Part shown: positions 1-8,332 of the stretch, in pieces
How the letters are laid out: the number at the start of each line of letters is the position of its first letter
Position numbering within the stretch: the stretch's first letter is position 1
Assembly (NCBI RefSeq): GCF_052078665.1
Contig: NZ_JBQJIK010000013.1
Coordinates: forward strand, 1 to 64,000
Direction: 5' to 3'
From: Inquilinus sp052078665
GTDB taxonomy: Bacteria > Pseudomonadota > Alphaproteobacteria > DSM-16000 > Inquilinaceae
DNA: 64,000 nucleotides
The notes under the pieces: generated by a model
Seen by the model: only the letters and a program-made list of their open reading frames with translations
Databases searched by the model: none
What the model was told of the DNA's origin: nothing
Position numbers and translations under genes: made by a program

Positions 1-1670
1 CGACTGGGCGGAGAGCGCCTCGATCCTCGGGTCGGAACTTGGGTTGCGGAGAGGGGCGACAGCGTCTCCGGCGTGTCGACGTCGAACAGCACGGCGGTGT
101 CGCCGGCCTCGATCTCGACCACCTCGTCGGCATGCTCGCCGATCAGGTGGCGGGCGCCGACATCGCCGGCGACCGACGCCATGGCCGGGAAGAAGCGGCG
201 GTCCCACAGCACCGGGTTGCCGCGCTTGCCCTGATGGGTCGGCACCACGATCGAGCGGCCCTCCGTCGGCGCATAGGCGGCGACCAGGCGCTCGATCAGC
301 CGCGGGCTGATCCGCGGCATGTCGCCGAGGCAGACCAGCGCGGCGTCGGTCTCGTGCGGCAGCGCCGCCAGCCCGGCGGCGAGCGAGGTGCTGAGCCCCT
401 CGGCATAGCGCGGATTGGCGGTGAAGGTGACCGGCCGGTCGGCCAGCGCCGCCTCGACCTGCTCGCGCTCATGGCCGGTGACGACGACGACCGGGCCGAT
501 GCCCTTGGTCCCGAGCACGGCGTCAACGGCGTGCGCCACCATCGGCTTGCCCTCGACCGGGGCCAGCAGCTTGTTCAGCTCGCCCATGCGGCGCGACTGG
601 CCGGCGGCCAGCACCACCACGCCGACATTCGGCGCATGCGGCATGCCGTTGCCGTCGGCGGCACGGTCGCGGGGCAGGGGGCGGCTGGGGATCTCGGCCA
701 GCAGGCCGCCGACGCCCATCGCCATGACGTCGAGGCGGGTGACGGTCAGGCCGGCGGCGATGCGCTGCAGCACCCAGTCGAAGCCGTTCAGCTTGGGCGA
801 CCGGGCGCAGCCGGGCAGGCCCAGCACCGGCATGGCGCCGATGCGGCCCATCAGGATCAGGTTGCCGGGGTCGACCGGCATGCCGAAATGCTCGACGATG
901 CCGCCGCAGGCCTCGATCGCCGCCGGCAGCACGTCGCGCCGATCGGTGATCGCCGAGGCGCCGGCGATCAGCAGCAGGTCGAGGCCGAGATTCTGCACCA
1001 TGCGGATCTCGCTGGTCAGCGCCGGCGCCTTGTGGTCCGACCGGCGTTCGCGCGCCAGCGTGCCGCCCAGCCTGGCCAGCCGCTCCGCCGTCACCTGGGC
1101 GGTCTTGTCCAGCACGCCCGGCTTGGTCGTCGGCAGCTTCGTCTGGATCAACCCGACCTTGAGCGGCCGGTAGCGGGCCAGGCGCAGCGCCGGCCCGCGC
1201 TGGGGCAGGGCGGCCATCACCTCGACCAGCGACTCCGCATCGCCCGGCGCGGCGACGGGGATGATCTTGACCGTCGCCACCATCTGCTTCGGCGCGACCT
1301 CGGCCCATTCCGGCAAAGTGGCGATGGTGATCGATTCGTCGAGCCGGTTCAGCCGGTCGATCCGCTCGCGGTCGATCACGACCACGCCGGCGGCCTCGGC
1401 ATAGAGGTTGACCCGGCCGGTGAAGGCGGCGCTGGCGCTCAGCCCCGGCCCCTGCACCGCCGTGGCCACCCGCTCCGCCGCCTGGTCCTCATGGACATCG
1501 TCGCGCTCCAGCCGCGCCGCCTGCACCTCCTCGACGCCGGCGGCCTGCAGCGCCGCGATGTCGGCCGCGCTCAGCCGCCGGCCCTTGCGGAACAGCGTGC
1601 CGGCGGCGGCGACGGTGTGGGCCAGGATGGCGCCGGTGGCCTCGGCGACGGGCAGGGAGCCGAAGATCAC
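1..1670 (-). CDS. Molybdopterin-binding / NTP-transferase fusion protein (partial)
   Basis: The frame is open from a GTG start at 1670 to the left edge, so the C-terminus is cut off after about 556 codons. The N-terminal part carries a MoeA/MoCF-type molybdopterin-binding domain (roughly residues 150-340, with the motif GASAITDRRD and a GLPGCARSP loop). The C-terminal part is a MobA/MocA-type nucleotidyltransferase (roughly 348-530, signature LAAGQSRRMG). Such fusions are thought to make and load the cytosine- or guanine-dinucleotide form of molybdenum cofactor for xanthine-oxidase-family enzymes. Its GTG overlaps the TGA of the upstream XdhC-type gene (GTGA), so the two are translationally coupled. 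The target is inferred to be the CODH-like enzyme encoded at 8333-12006. Confidence 0.85.
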   Translation of the reverse strand, partial: MIFGSLPVAEATGAILAHTVAAAGTLFRKGRRLSAADIAALQAAGVEEVQAARLERDDVHEDQAAERVATAVQGPGLSASAAFTGRVNLYAEAAGVVVIDRERIDRLNRLDESITIATLPEWAEVAPKQMVATVKIIPVAAPGDAESLVEVMAALPQRGPALRLARYRPLKVGLIQTKLPTTKPGVLDKTAQVTAERLARLGGTLARERRSDHKAPALTSEIRMVQNLGLDLLLIAGASAITDRRDVLPAAIEACGGIVEHFGMPVDPGNLILMGRIGAMPVLGLPGCARSPKLNGFDWVLQRIAAGLTVTRLDVMAMGVGGLLAEIPSRPLPRDRAADGNGMPHAPNVGVVVLAAGQSRRMGELNKLLAPVEGKPMVAHAVDAVLGTKGIGPVVVVTGHEREQVEAALADRPVTFTANPRYAEGLSTSLAAGLAALPHETDAALVCLGDMPRISPRLIERLVAAYAPTEGRSIVVPTHQGKRGNPVLWDRRFFPAMASVAGDVGARHLIGEHADEVVEIEAGDTAVLFDVDTPETLSPLSATQVPTRGSRRSPPS

Positions 1671-2377
1671 GCGGGGGCCTTTCCGAGCGGTTCGGCGCCG
1701 TGCAGCACCGCGGTCATCTGCGCCATCACCGAGATCGCGATCTCGGCCGGGGATACGGCGCCGAGGGCGAGGCCGGCCGGGCCGTGGATCCGGGCCAGCG
1801 CATTGGCCCCGTGGCCGAGCGCGGTCAGCCGCTCGATCCGCCCGGCATGGGTCTTCCGGCTGCCGAGCGCGGCGATGTAGAAGGCCGGCGACCGCAGCGC
1901 CACGTCCAGCGCCGGGTCGTCCAGCTTGGGGTCATGGGTCAGGGTGACGACCGCGGTGCGGCCGTCCGGCTTCAGTGCCGTCAGGCCGTCATCCGGCCAT
2001 TCGGTGCTGACCTTCACGCCGGGGAAGCGCTCATCCGACGCGAAGGCCCGACGCGGGTCGATCACGGTGACGTCGTAGCCGGCCAGCGCCGCCATCGGCG
2101 CCAGCGCCTGGGCGATGTGGACGGCGCCCACGATCGCCAGCCGCAGCGGCGGCACGAAGGCCTGGATGAACAGCTTGCCGTCCGCGGCGGTGCGGCTGCG
2201 GTTGTGGCGAAGCGCCTCCTCGATGGCGCCCTGCAGCGACTCGTCGACCGGCAGGTCGCCGGTCACCGCGCCGTCGACCACCAGGGACTGGGCGCCGCTG
2301 GCCAGGTCGGTGACAAGCGCGGCGGTCCGGTGCTCGGTCCGGGCCGCCTGCAGCGCGTCGAGGATCTCGCGCTTCAC
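1667..2377 (-). CDS. XdhC family protein, Rossmann (C-terminal) domain
   Basis: A 236-residue protein with the C-terminal XdhC Rossmann domain: a nucleotide-binding-like segment (AIVGAVHIAQALAPMA), the central IDPRRAFAS motif, and the conserved C-terminal IHGPAGLALGAVSPAEIAISVMAQ. XdhC proteins bind molybdenum cofactor, protect it during sulfuration and hand it to the apo-enzyme. The GTG start at 2377 overlaps the stop of the small XdhC_CoxI gene (GTGA), giving the length usual for this half-protein. Full XdhC proteins carry both domains on one chain; here they are separate coupled genes. Confidence 0.88.
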   Translation of the reverse strand: MKREILDALQAARTEHRTAALVTDLASGAQSLVVDGAVTGDLPVDESLQGAIEEALRHNRSRTAADGKLFIQAFVPPLRLAIVGAVHIAQALAPMAALAGYDVTVIDPRRAFASDERFPGVKVSTEWPDDGLTALKPDGRTAVVTLTHDPKLDDPALDVALRSPAFYIAALGSRKTHAGRIERLTALGHGANALARIHGPAGLALGAVSPAEIAISVMAQMTAVLHGAEPLGKAPA

Positions 2378-2694
2378 GACAGCCGCTCGACGAAGACCTG
2401 GACCTTGCCGCCGCAGGCCAGCCCGACGTCCCAGGCCTGCTCGTCGGTGACGCCGAAATCGAGCAGCCGCGGCTTGCCGTCTTCCATCACCTCGAGCGCC
2501 TCGCGCACCACGGCGCCCTCGATGCAGCCGCCGGAGACCGAGCCCTGCATCCGGCCGTCGCCGTCGATCACCAACTGGCTGCCGGCCTGGCGGGGCGAGG
2601 AGCCCCAGGTCGAGACCACGGTGGCCAGCGCCACCGGACGCCCCTCGGCGGCCCATGCCGAGGCCAGGGCCAGCACATCGTCATGATCGGTCAT
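2374..2694 (-). CDS. XdhC_CoxI domain protein
   Basis: A 106-residue protein equal to the XdhC_CoxI domain alone: ATVVSTWGSSPRQAGSQLVI near the N-terminus, GSVSGGCIEGAVV in the middle with its conserved Cys, and GLACGGKVQVFVE at the C-terminus. It should act with the next gene as a split XdhC chaperone for molybdenum-cofactor insertion. The ATG at 2694 overlaps the coxE stop (ATGA), and the stop overlaps the next start. The order coxD-E-(XdhC type)-(Moco transferase) is that of CO-dehydrogenase accessory clusters. Confidence 0.88.
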   Translation of the reverse strand: MTDHDDVLALASAWAAEGRPVALATVVSTWGSSPRQAGSQLVIDGDGRMQGSVSGGCIEGAVVREALEVMEDGKPRLLDFGVTDEQAWDVGLACGGKVQVFVERLS

Positions 2695-3944
2695 TGCACC
2701 ATCTCCTGCTGGGCGGCGAGGTGCCGCCATCGGGCCATGCGTCTGTCGCCCCGCGCAGAGTCCTCGGCCAGCACATCCACCAGCGCGGCCAGGCTGGCCA
2801 GGCTGTGGACCGGTCGGAACTCGTCGACATGCGGCATCAGGGCACGCGCCCCCATAGATCTTGGCGCATAGCCGTCCCAACGCAACAGGGGGTTCAGCCA
2901 GATCAGGCGTCGGCTGCTGCGATGCAGCCGGTCGATCTCGTCCTCCAGCCGGTCGCCGGCGTCGCGGTCGAGCCCGTCGGTGATCAGGATCACCACCGCG
3001 CCCTGGCCCAGCACGCGGCGGCCCCAGACCCGGTTGAACTCGGCCAGGCAGGCGCCGATGCGGGTGCCGCCGCCCCAGTCCTGCGCCGCCCTTCCGACGC
3101 GGTCGAGCGCATCGTCGACATCGCGGCGGCGCAGCTGCCGGGTGATGTTGGTCAGCCGGGTGCCGAAGACGAAGCTGTGCACCCGGTCGCGCTCGGTCGT
3201 CACGGCGTGCAGGAAATGCAGCAGCATGCGCGAATACTGGCTCATCGAGCCGGAGATGTCGCACAGCACCACCAGCGGCGGCGGCCGGGTCCGGCGGATG
3301 CGCCGCGCCAGATCGATGGAATGGCCGCCGGCGCGCAGCGACTGGCGCAGCGTCTGGCGCATGTCGACCAGCGGCGCCGAATGGTGCGGGGCGTAGCGCC
3401 GGGTCGGCACGTCGCGCACCGGCAGGCGGAAGCGCGCGATGGCGGCCCGGGCGCGGGCCAGCTCCTCGGCGCTCATCTGCTCGAAATCCTTGTGCTGCAG
3501 CTTCTCGCGCTCGGAGAAGGTCAGGCTGGCGTCGACTTCAAGCTCCGGCGGCTCCTCGGCGTCGTCGGGCGCCTCGCCGCGGCCGGGCTGGTTGCGGTCG
3601 GCGAAGGCCTCGGCGACCCGGCGGTTGACCGCGCGCTCCTCCTCCTTGCCGGTGCGGATCTGCGGCAGCATCAGCGTCATGGCGCGCTTCAGCATGTCCG
3701 GATTGCGCCAGAACAGGTGGAAGGCCTGGTCGAAGATCTCGCGCTGGTCGCGCCGGTTCACCAGCGTGGCGTGCAGGGCCCAGTAGACGTCCTGCCGGCT
3801 GGCGATGCCGACCGTCTCCAGCGCCTCCAGCGCCGCCAGGGTGCGGCCAGGCCCGACCGGCAGGCCGGCGGCGCGCAGGGCACGGCAGAACTGCATGACG
3901 TTGAGGGCGAGGCGGCCGGTCTCGGCCGGGGCGGGATCAGCCAT
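2691..3944 (-). CDS. coxE: CoxE-like von Willebrand factor A domain protein
   Basis: A 417-residue protein of the CoxE (VWA_CoxE) family. A helical N-terminal half with a charged linker (PGRGEAPDDAEEPPE) is followed by the C-terminal VWA domain, with an intact MIDAS signature DISGSMS and a downstream ITDGLDRDAGD. CoxE works with the MoxR-type ATPase CoxD in post-translational assembly of the Mo active site of CO dehydrogenase. The start at ATG 3944 is preferred over an upstream ATG at 3986 because conserved homology begins just after it; it overlaps the 3' end of the GNAT gene by 8 nt. Confidence 0.9.
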   Translation of the reverse strand: MADPAPAETGRLALNVMQFCRALRAAGLPVGPGRTLAALEALETVGIASRQDVYWALHATLVNRRDQREIFDQAFHLFWRNPDMLKRAMTLMLPQIRTGKEEERAVNRRVAEAFADRNQPGRGEAPDDAEEPPELEVDASLTFSEREKLQHKDFEQMSAEELARARAAIARFRLPVRDVPTRRYAPHHSAPLVDMRQTLRQSLRAGGHSIDLARRIRRTRPPPLVVLCDISGSMSQYSRMLLHFLHAVTTERDRVHSFVFGTRLTNITRQLRRRDVDDALDRVGRAAQDWGGGTRIGACLAEFNRVWGRRVLGQGAVVILITDGLDRDAGDRLEDEIDRLHRSSRRLIWLNPLLRWDGYAPRSMGARALMPHVDEFRPVHSLASLAALVDVLAEDSARGDRRMARWRHLAAQQEMVQ

Positions 3945-4500
3945 GGCGGCTGCTCCACTCCTCGGCGAGCAGGGCATAGACGACATCGTCGCACCATTCG
4001 CCCTTGGCCCAGACCGAGCGCCGGAAATGCGCCTCGCGGCGGAAGCCCAGCCGCTCGAACAGAGTGACGGAGCGGATGTTGCGCGGGTCGATCGAGGCCT
4101 GCAGGCGGTGCCGGACCTCGTCCGCGAACAGGCGGCGGATCAGCGCGTCCAGCGCCTCGGTGGCATGGCCGCGCCCCTGGGCGGCGCCGGCGAAGGTGAC
4201 GCCCAGCTCCATCAGCCGTGGCTCCCCGGCCAGGACATGGATTCCGATGTCGCCCAGCAGCCGGTCGTCCGAGCGGTCGGCCACGGCGATCTGGAACCAC
4301 TGGCCCGGCAGGCCATAGGCGGCCGCCTCCATCCCGGCGACGAAGGCCTCGGCCTCCTCGCGGCTGCAGCCGTCCCAGCCCTGCCAGCGCGCGACCTCGG
4401 GGTCGTCGCGATAGGCGCGGAACGCCCCGGCATCGCGCGCCGCGAAGCGCCGCAGGACCAGGCGGTCGGTCCGGATCGGGGCGAAGCCGCCGTCGCTCAT
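3937..4500 (-). CDS. GNAT family N-acetyltransferase (RimJ/RimL-like)
   Basis: A 187-residue acetyltransferase. The N-terminal TDRLVLRRFAARDAGAFRAY strand/helix is that of RimJ/RimL-type enzymes; the acetyl-CoA loop appears as AAQGRGHATEALDAL, followed by NIRSVTLFERLGFRREAHFR. The substrate cannot be told from sequence. It is wedged between coxD and coxE with overlaps on both sides (ATGA with coxD at 4497-4500, 8 nt with coxE). It is therefore co-translated with the maturation genes although acetyltransferases are not an established part of CODH assembly. Confidence 0.85.
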   Translation of the reverse strand: MSDGGFAPIRTDRLVLRRFAARDAGAFRAYRDDPEVARWQGWDGCSREEAEAFVAGMEAAAYGLPGQWFQIAVADRSDDRLLGDIGIHVLAGEPRLMELGVTFAGAAQGRGHATEALDALIRRLFADEVRHRLQASIDPRNIRSVTLFERLGFRREAHFRRSVWAKGEWCDDVVYALLAEEWSSRHG

Positions 4501-5435
4501 ACCGGCATGGTCACCGCGGCGGCGGCCGCGGCGTTGATCTCCGCCCGCATCTCGGACAGCAGCCGGGCCGCCTCGGCGCCCTGGATGCGCTCGATGTCGT
4601 CCTGGTACTTCAGGATGGTGCCGAGCGTGTCGCGCACCACGTCGGGATCGAGTTCCAGCGCATTCAGCTCGGTCAGCGCCTGGGCCCAGTCCAGCGTCTC
4701 GGCCACGCCGGGATGCTTGAACAGGTCCAGACGGCGCAGCTTCTGCACGAAGGCGACGATCTGGGCGCTCAGCGCCTCCGGCGTGCCCGGCGCCTTGGCA
4801 TGCAGGATGGCGCGCTCGCGCTCCGCATTCGGGTAGTCGACCCAATGGTAGAAGCAGCGGCGCTTCAGCGCGTCGTGGATCTCGCGGGTGCGGTTCGAGG
4901 TGACGATGACGATCGGCGGCTCGGCGGCCTTGATGGTGCCGAGCTCCGGGATCGTCACCTGGAAGTCGGACAGCATCTCCAGCAGGAAGGCCTCGAACGG
5001 CTCGTCGGTGCGGTCCAGCTCGTCGATCAGCAGCACGGCCGGGCCGGCGACGTCCGGCTCCAGCGCCTGCAGCAGCGGCCGGCGGATCAGGAAGCGCTCG
5101 GCGAAGATGTCGCTGGCCAGCTGGTCGCGATCCTGCACGCCGCCGGCCTCGGCCAGGCGGATCTCCAGCATCTGGCGCTGGTAGTTCCACTCATAGACCG
5201 CCGAGGCGATGTCGAGGCCTTCGTAGCATTGCAGCCGCACCAGACGGCGGCCAAGGGTCGCCGCCAGCACCTTGGCGATCTCGGTCTTGCCGACCCCGGC
5301 CTCGCCCTCCAGGAACAGCGGCCGCTTCAGCCGCAGGGCCAGGAACAGCGCGGTCGCCAGCGGCCGGTCGGCGACATAGTCGCCGCGCGACAACAGGGCG
5401 AGGGTCTCCTCGACGGAGGCAGGCAGAGCGTTCAT
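4497..5435 (-). CDS. coxD: MoxR-type AAA+ ATPase (CoxD-like)
   Basis: A 312-residue AAA+ ATPase of the MoxR/CoxD type. Walker A is GEAGVGKTE, Walker B LLIDELDRTDE, sensor region IVIVTSNRTREIHDALKRRC. CoxD-like ATPases partner with VWA proteins such as CoxE and are known for CO dehydrogenase to be needed for building the Cu/S-containing Mo centre. The ATG at 5435 is chosen because MNALPASVEETL begins the conserved region; an in-frame ATG at 5471 would add 12 unconserved residues. It is the first gene of the minus-strand maturation block and is divergent from the SDR gene across 98 nt. Confidence 0.88.
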   Translation of the reverse strand: MNALPASVEETLALLSRGDYVADRPLATALFLALRLKRPLFLEGEAGVGKTEIAKVLAATLGRRLVRLQCYEGLDIASAVYEWNYQRQMLEIRLAEAGGVQDRDQLASDIFAERFLIRRPLLQALEPDVAGPAVLLIDELDRTDEPFEAFLLEMLSDFQVTIPELGTIKAAEPPIVIVTSNRTREIHDALKRRCFYHWVDYPNAERERAILHAKAPGTPEALSAQIVAFVQKLRRLDLFKHPGVAETLDWAQALTELNALELDPDVVRDTLGTILKYQDDIERIQGAEAARLLSEMRAEINAAAAAAVTMPV

Positions 5436-5533
5436 CAGACGAATCCCAATTTTCCGGCAGGATACGGGCATGGACGGGCAGGGGCCAGTGCCACCGCTGC
5501 CGCGGGCCGCCGCCCGGTGCTAGACTGAGCGTC

Positions 5534-6271
5534 ATGACTGATCTCAAAAATCGGGTGGCCCTGGTCACCGGCGGCTCGCGCGGCATCGGCAAGGCGGTCG
5601 CCCTGGCGCTGGCACAGGCGGGGGCGGCGGTTGCCGTGAACTATCGCGAGCGCGGCCAGGAGGCGGAGGCTGTCGTCGAAGCCATCCGCAACAGCGGTGG
5701 CCGCGCTGCCGCTTTCGGTGCGGACGTTTCGCTTGGCGCCGCCGTGCACGGCATGGTCCACGACGTGGAGGACCGCCTCGGCCCGATCGACATCCTGGTC
5801 AACAATGCCGGCATGGCGGCGGTGCGCGGCCTCGATGACATCACCGAGGAGGATTTCGACCGTTCCATCGCGGTCAACCTGAAATCCGCCTTTCTCTGCA
5901 CCCAGGCCGTCCTGCCGGGCATGCGGGCGCGGCGCTGGGGCCGGATCGTCAACATCTCGTCCATTGGGGCCCGCATCGGCTCCGGCTCGGTCAGCATCGC
6001 CTACGCCGCCGCCAAGGCCGGGCTCGAAGGCCTGACGCGCGGCTATGCCCTGCGGCTCGCGCCGGAGGGCGTGACGGTCAACGCCGTGGCGCCGGGCCTG
6101 GTCGACACGGAGATGGGCCAGCCGCTGATCGCGGCGGGTGTCGTCGCTCGCATCCCGGTCGGGCGCGCCGGAACGGGAGACGAGATCGCCCGGGCAGTCA
6201 TGCTGCTGGTCGACAACGGCTACATCACCGGCCAGACGGTCGCGGTCAACGGCGGCTCGCTCTTCTCTTAA
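5534..6271 (+). CDS. SDR family oxidoreductase (FabG-like)
   Basis: A 245-residue classical short-chain dehydrogenase. The cofactor motif TGGSRGIG is at residues 12-19, NNAG at 90-93, and the catalytic set is Ser143, Tyr157 and Lys161 (YAAAK). The C-terminus GYITGQTVAVNGG is typical of FabG and 3-oxoacyl-ACP-reductase-like enzymes. The basic residue in the first loop (SR) suggests NADP(H). It is transcribed away from coxD and ends 6 nt before the convergent adenylate cyclase. The substrate is unknown; since it is alone and not in a fatty-acid operon, a dedicated FabG role is doubtful. Confidence 0.88.
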   Translation: MTDLKNRVALVTGGSRGIGKAVALALAQAGAAVAVNYRERGQEAEAVVEAIRNSGGRAAAFGADVSLGAAVHGMVHDVEDRLGPIDILVNNAGMAAVRGLDDITEEDFDRSIAVNLKSAFLCTQAVLPGMRARRWGRIVNISSIGARIGSGSVSIAYAAAKAGLEGLTRGYALRLAPEGVTVNAVAPGLVDTEMGQPLIAAGVVARIPVGRAGTGDEIARAVMLLVDNGYITGQTVAVNGGSLFS

Positions 6272-6277
6272 CGCTGG

Positions 6278-7486
6278 CTAAGCCGCGTTCGGGATCGTCT
6301 CGCCGCGCAGTTCGGCGGCCGGGGTGAACAGCTCCTGCGGTCTGGGCACGCCGCGCAGGCGGCGGGTGCCGCAGGAGACCAGGCGCACCGGGCTCAGCTC
6401 GGCGAAGCGGGACGAGGTCAGGATGCGCCGGCCGATCAGCTTGGTCATCTGCTCGATCCGGGCCGCCCGGTTCACCTCCGGCCCGACCACGGTGAAGTCG
6501 AGCCGGTCGGGCGCGCCGATATTGCCGAAGATCACCTCGCCGACATGCAGCGCGATGCCGGCGTTGATCGCGTCCAGCCCTTCGGTCCGGCGGCGGTCGT
6601 TCATGGCATCGAGGCCGGCGAAGGCGTCCAGCGCGCCGATCAGGCTGCGGGCGCAAGCCTCCGCTGCCGCCTCGCCGTCGCCGAGGCGGAAGATGGCGAG
6701 AATGCCGTCCCCCATGAACTTCAGCACCTCGCCGCCGGCGCCGTGCACCGCGCCGACGACGATGGTGAAGTACTCGTTCATCAGCTGCAGCAGGGCGTCG
6801 CGCGGCGTCGCCTCGGCCCGGGCGGTGAAGCCGCGCATGTCGCAGAACAGGATCACGGCTTCGAGCGACCGGGCGCCGCCGCGGACCACCTCGCCCTCCA
6901 GGATCCGCCGGCTGGCCTCGCGCCCGACATAGGTCTCGAGCAGGTGGGCCATCTTCTGCCGGTCGACCATGATCTCGCAGACGGCGCCGAGCGCGGGCAC
7001 GATGCGCTGCACCAAGGCGATCTGGTCGGCCGAGAATCCGTCCGGACGGTCCGAGACCATGCTGAAGCCGGCAGTCCGCGGCTCGTCGGTGCCGAAGCGC
7101 ATCGGCATCAGCACATAGTCCGCCGCGCCCTGGTCGTGCAGCTCCTGCAGCAGAGGGAATTCCAGATTCGCCTCGGGGCCGACCAGCCGCCGGCGCACCA
7201 TCCGGCCGGTGCGGTGCAACAGTCCCATCGGGCTATTCTGATAGATCGGACCGTCCGCCCGTTCGCGCTCAAACCGGATCTCGCGCACTTGGTCCAGCGC
7301 CGGCCGCCATTCATAGGACGCCGCGCTGATCAGGGGATGGAATTGCGGCAGGAGGAAGTTCAGGCGCCACAACGGGAACCCGGCCCGGACCAGGCGCTGG
7401 GCCACCTCCTGCAGCACCGGGGCTGGTGAGGGCAGGGCGCGCGCCGGCCCGAGCAGCCAGCAGATGATCTCGTCGGGATCGAGCAT
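6278..7486 (-). CDS. Class III adenylate cyclase
   Basis: About 402 residues from ATG 7486 (further upstream in-frame ATG possible to 7606). The C-terminal cyclase homology domain has both metal-binding aspartates (FCDMRGF and FMGDG), the adenine-specifying Lys in LKFMGDG and Asp in LDFTVVG, and the transition-state Asn/Arg pair in VNRAARIE, so it looks active and ATP-specific. The N-terminal half (about 170 residues) has no predicted membrane segment and resembles the soluble sensor region found in adenylate/guanylate cyclases of rhizobia and related groups. No signal input can be assigned. It is divergent from vapB. Confidence 0.87.
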   Translation of the reverse strand: MLDPDEIICWLLGPARALPSPAPVLQEVAQRLVRAGFPLWRLNFLLPQFHPLISAASYEWRPALDQVREIRFERERADGPIYQNSPMGLLHRTGRMVRRRLVGPEANLEFPLLQELHDQGAADYVLMPMRFGTDEPRTAGFSMVSDRPDGFSADQIALVQRIVPALGAVCEIMVDRQKMAHLLETYVGREASRRILEGEVVRGGARSLEAVILFCDMRGFTARAEATPRDALLQLMNEYFTIVVGAVHGAGGEVLKFMGDGILAIFRLGDGEAAAEACARSLIGALDAFAGLDAMNDRRRTEGLDAINAGIALHVGEVIFGNIGAPDRLDFTVVGPEVNRAARIEQMTKLIGRRILTSSRFAELSPVRLVSCGTRRLRGVPRPQELFTPAAELRGETIPNAA

Positions 7487-7625
7487 GTCCTGAGAATGGG
7501 CGGTGATCACAGATTCGGGAAGATGGCACGGCATGCAATGGCAGGCGGAGGATAGCGCTCCTTTGCAAGCCGGGGTGCTCGTGATAGTTTCGACCAGTCG
7601 ATTCAACCAGTTGGGTGGTCACTGC

Positions 7626-7871
7626 ATGCGCAGAGTCCAAGCGTCCGACGCCAAGACCCATCTGCCCCAGTTGCTGAGCGAGGTTGAACGCGGCGAGACC
7701 ATTGTGATCACCCGGCACGGCCGGGCGATTGCCCGCCTCGTTCCCGAGACGGACCAGCGGCAGGATCGCTTGCGTCACGTCAAGGAACAGATCGCCGCCT
7801 TCCGCCGATCGGTGCCGCCTCTCGACGTGGAAGACGTCCTGTCCGCCCGTCACGAAGGGCACAAATACTGA
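7626..7871 (+). CDS. Type II antitoxin, Phd/VapB family
   Basis: An 81-residue antitoxin with the Phd/YefM fold: RVQASDAKTHLPQLLSEVERG followed by ETIVITRHGRAIARLVPE, then a C-terminal toxin-binding tail. The ATG at 7626 is chosen because conserved sequence starts there; upstream in-frame starts would add 41 unrelated residues. Its TGA shares one base with the ATG of the PIN toxin (TGATG), the usual coupling of antitoxin first, toxin second. It should neutralise the toxin and repress the pair's promoter. Confidence 0.9.
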   Translation: MRRVQASDAKTHLPQLLSEVERGETIVITRHGRAIARLVPETDQRQDRLRHVKEQIAAFRRSVPPLDVEDVLSARHEGHKY

Positions 7872-8275
7872 TGCCGTTCGTGGTCGATGCCTCGGTGTCG
7901 GCCTGCTGGCTGTTGCTGGATGAGTCGGATTCCCGCGCCGATGCCGCTTTTGCCAGGCTGGACACGGATCAGGCCATGGTGCCGGCGTTGTGGTGGTTCG
8001 AGATCCGCAACATCTTCATCATCAACGAAAGGCGCGGCCGCGTCGATGCAGCCGATACCCATCGTGCCCTGGCCTTGCTGGAGGGTTTGCCGATCCTGGT
8101 CGACCGGACGCCGGACGAGTCTTTGAATCTGACCCTGGCCCGCCGCCACCGCCTGACCGTCTACGATGCTGCCTATCTCGAGCTGGCGCTGCGCAACGGC
8201 CTGCCGCTTGCCACCCTGGACGCCGAGCTTTCGGCAGCGGCGCGGGCCGAGAACGTCGAATTGCTGGGGACCTGA
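7871..8275 (+). CDS. vapC: Type II toxin VapC, PIN-domain ribonuclease
   Basis: A 134-residue PIN-domain protein. The acidic active-site residues are visible as Asp6 (VVDAS), Glu44 (WFEIRN), Asp99 (YDAAYLELA) and Asp117 (TLDAEL), so the metal-dependent RNase should be intact. VapC toxins cleave tRNA or rRNA to stop growth when antitoxin is degraded. It overlaps vapB by one base and ends just before a strong convergent hairpin terminator shared with coxM. Confidence 0.92.
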   Translation: MPFVVDASVSACWLLLDESDSRADAAFARLDTDQAMVPALWWFEIRNIFIINERRGRVDAADTHRALALLEGLPILVDRTPDESLNLTLARRHRLTVYDAAYLELALRNGLPLATLDAELSAAARAENVELLGT

Positions 8276-8281
8276 CGGCAA

Positions 8282-8313
8282 CGGCCTGTCCCCGGTCTCC
8301 CGGAGACAGGCCG
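8282..8313. terminator. Convergent hairpin terminator between vapC and coxM
   Basis: A perfect 9-bp stem (8282-8290 with 8305-8313) encloses a 14-nt loop that can itself form 4 bp. It lies between the vapC stop (8275) and the coxM stop (8333), so it can serve both strands. There is no clear U-tract, as is common at such high GC. Confidence 0.6.
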
Positions 8314-8332
8314 TCCGTCGGGAGCAGGAGGA

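Noticed and set aside
39..1880. Very long open frame on the plus strand opposite the Moco genes
   Set aside because: An antisense shadow caused by high GC; its translation is low-complexity (His/Arg/Gly/Gln-rich) and lacks any family motif, while the minus strand encodes clear domains.
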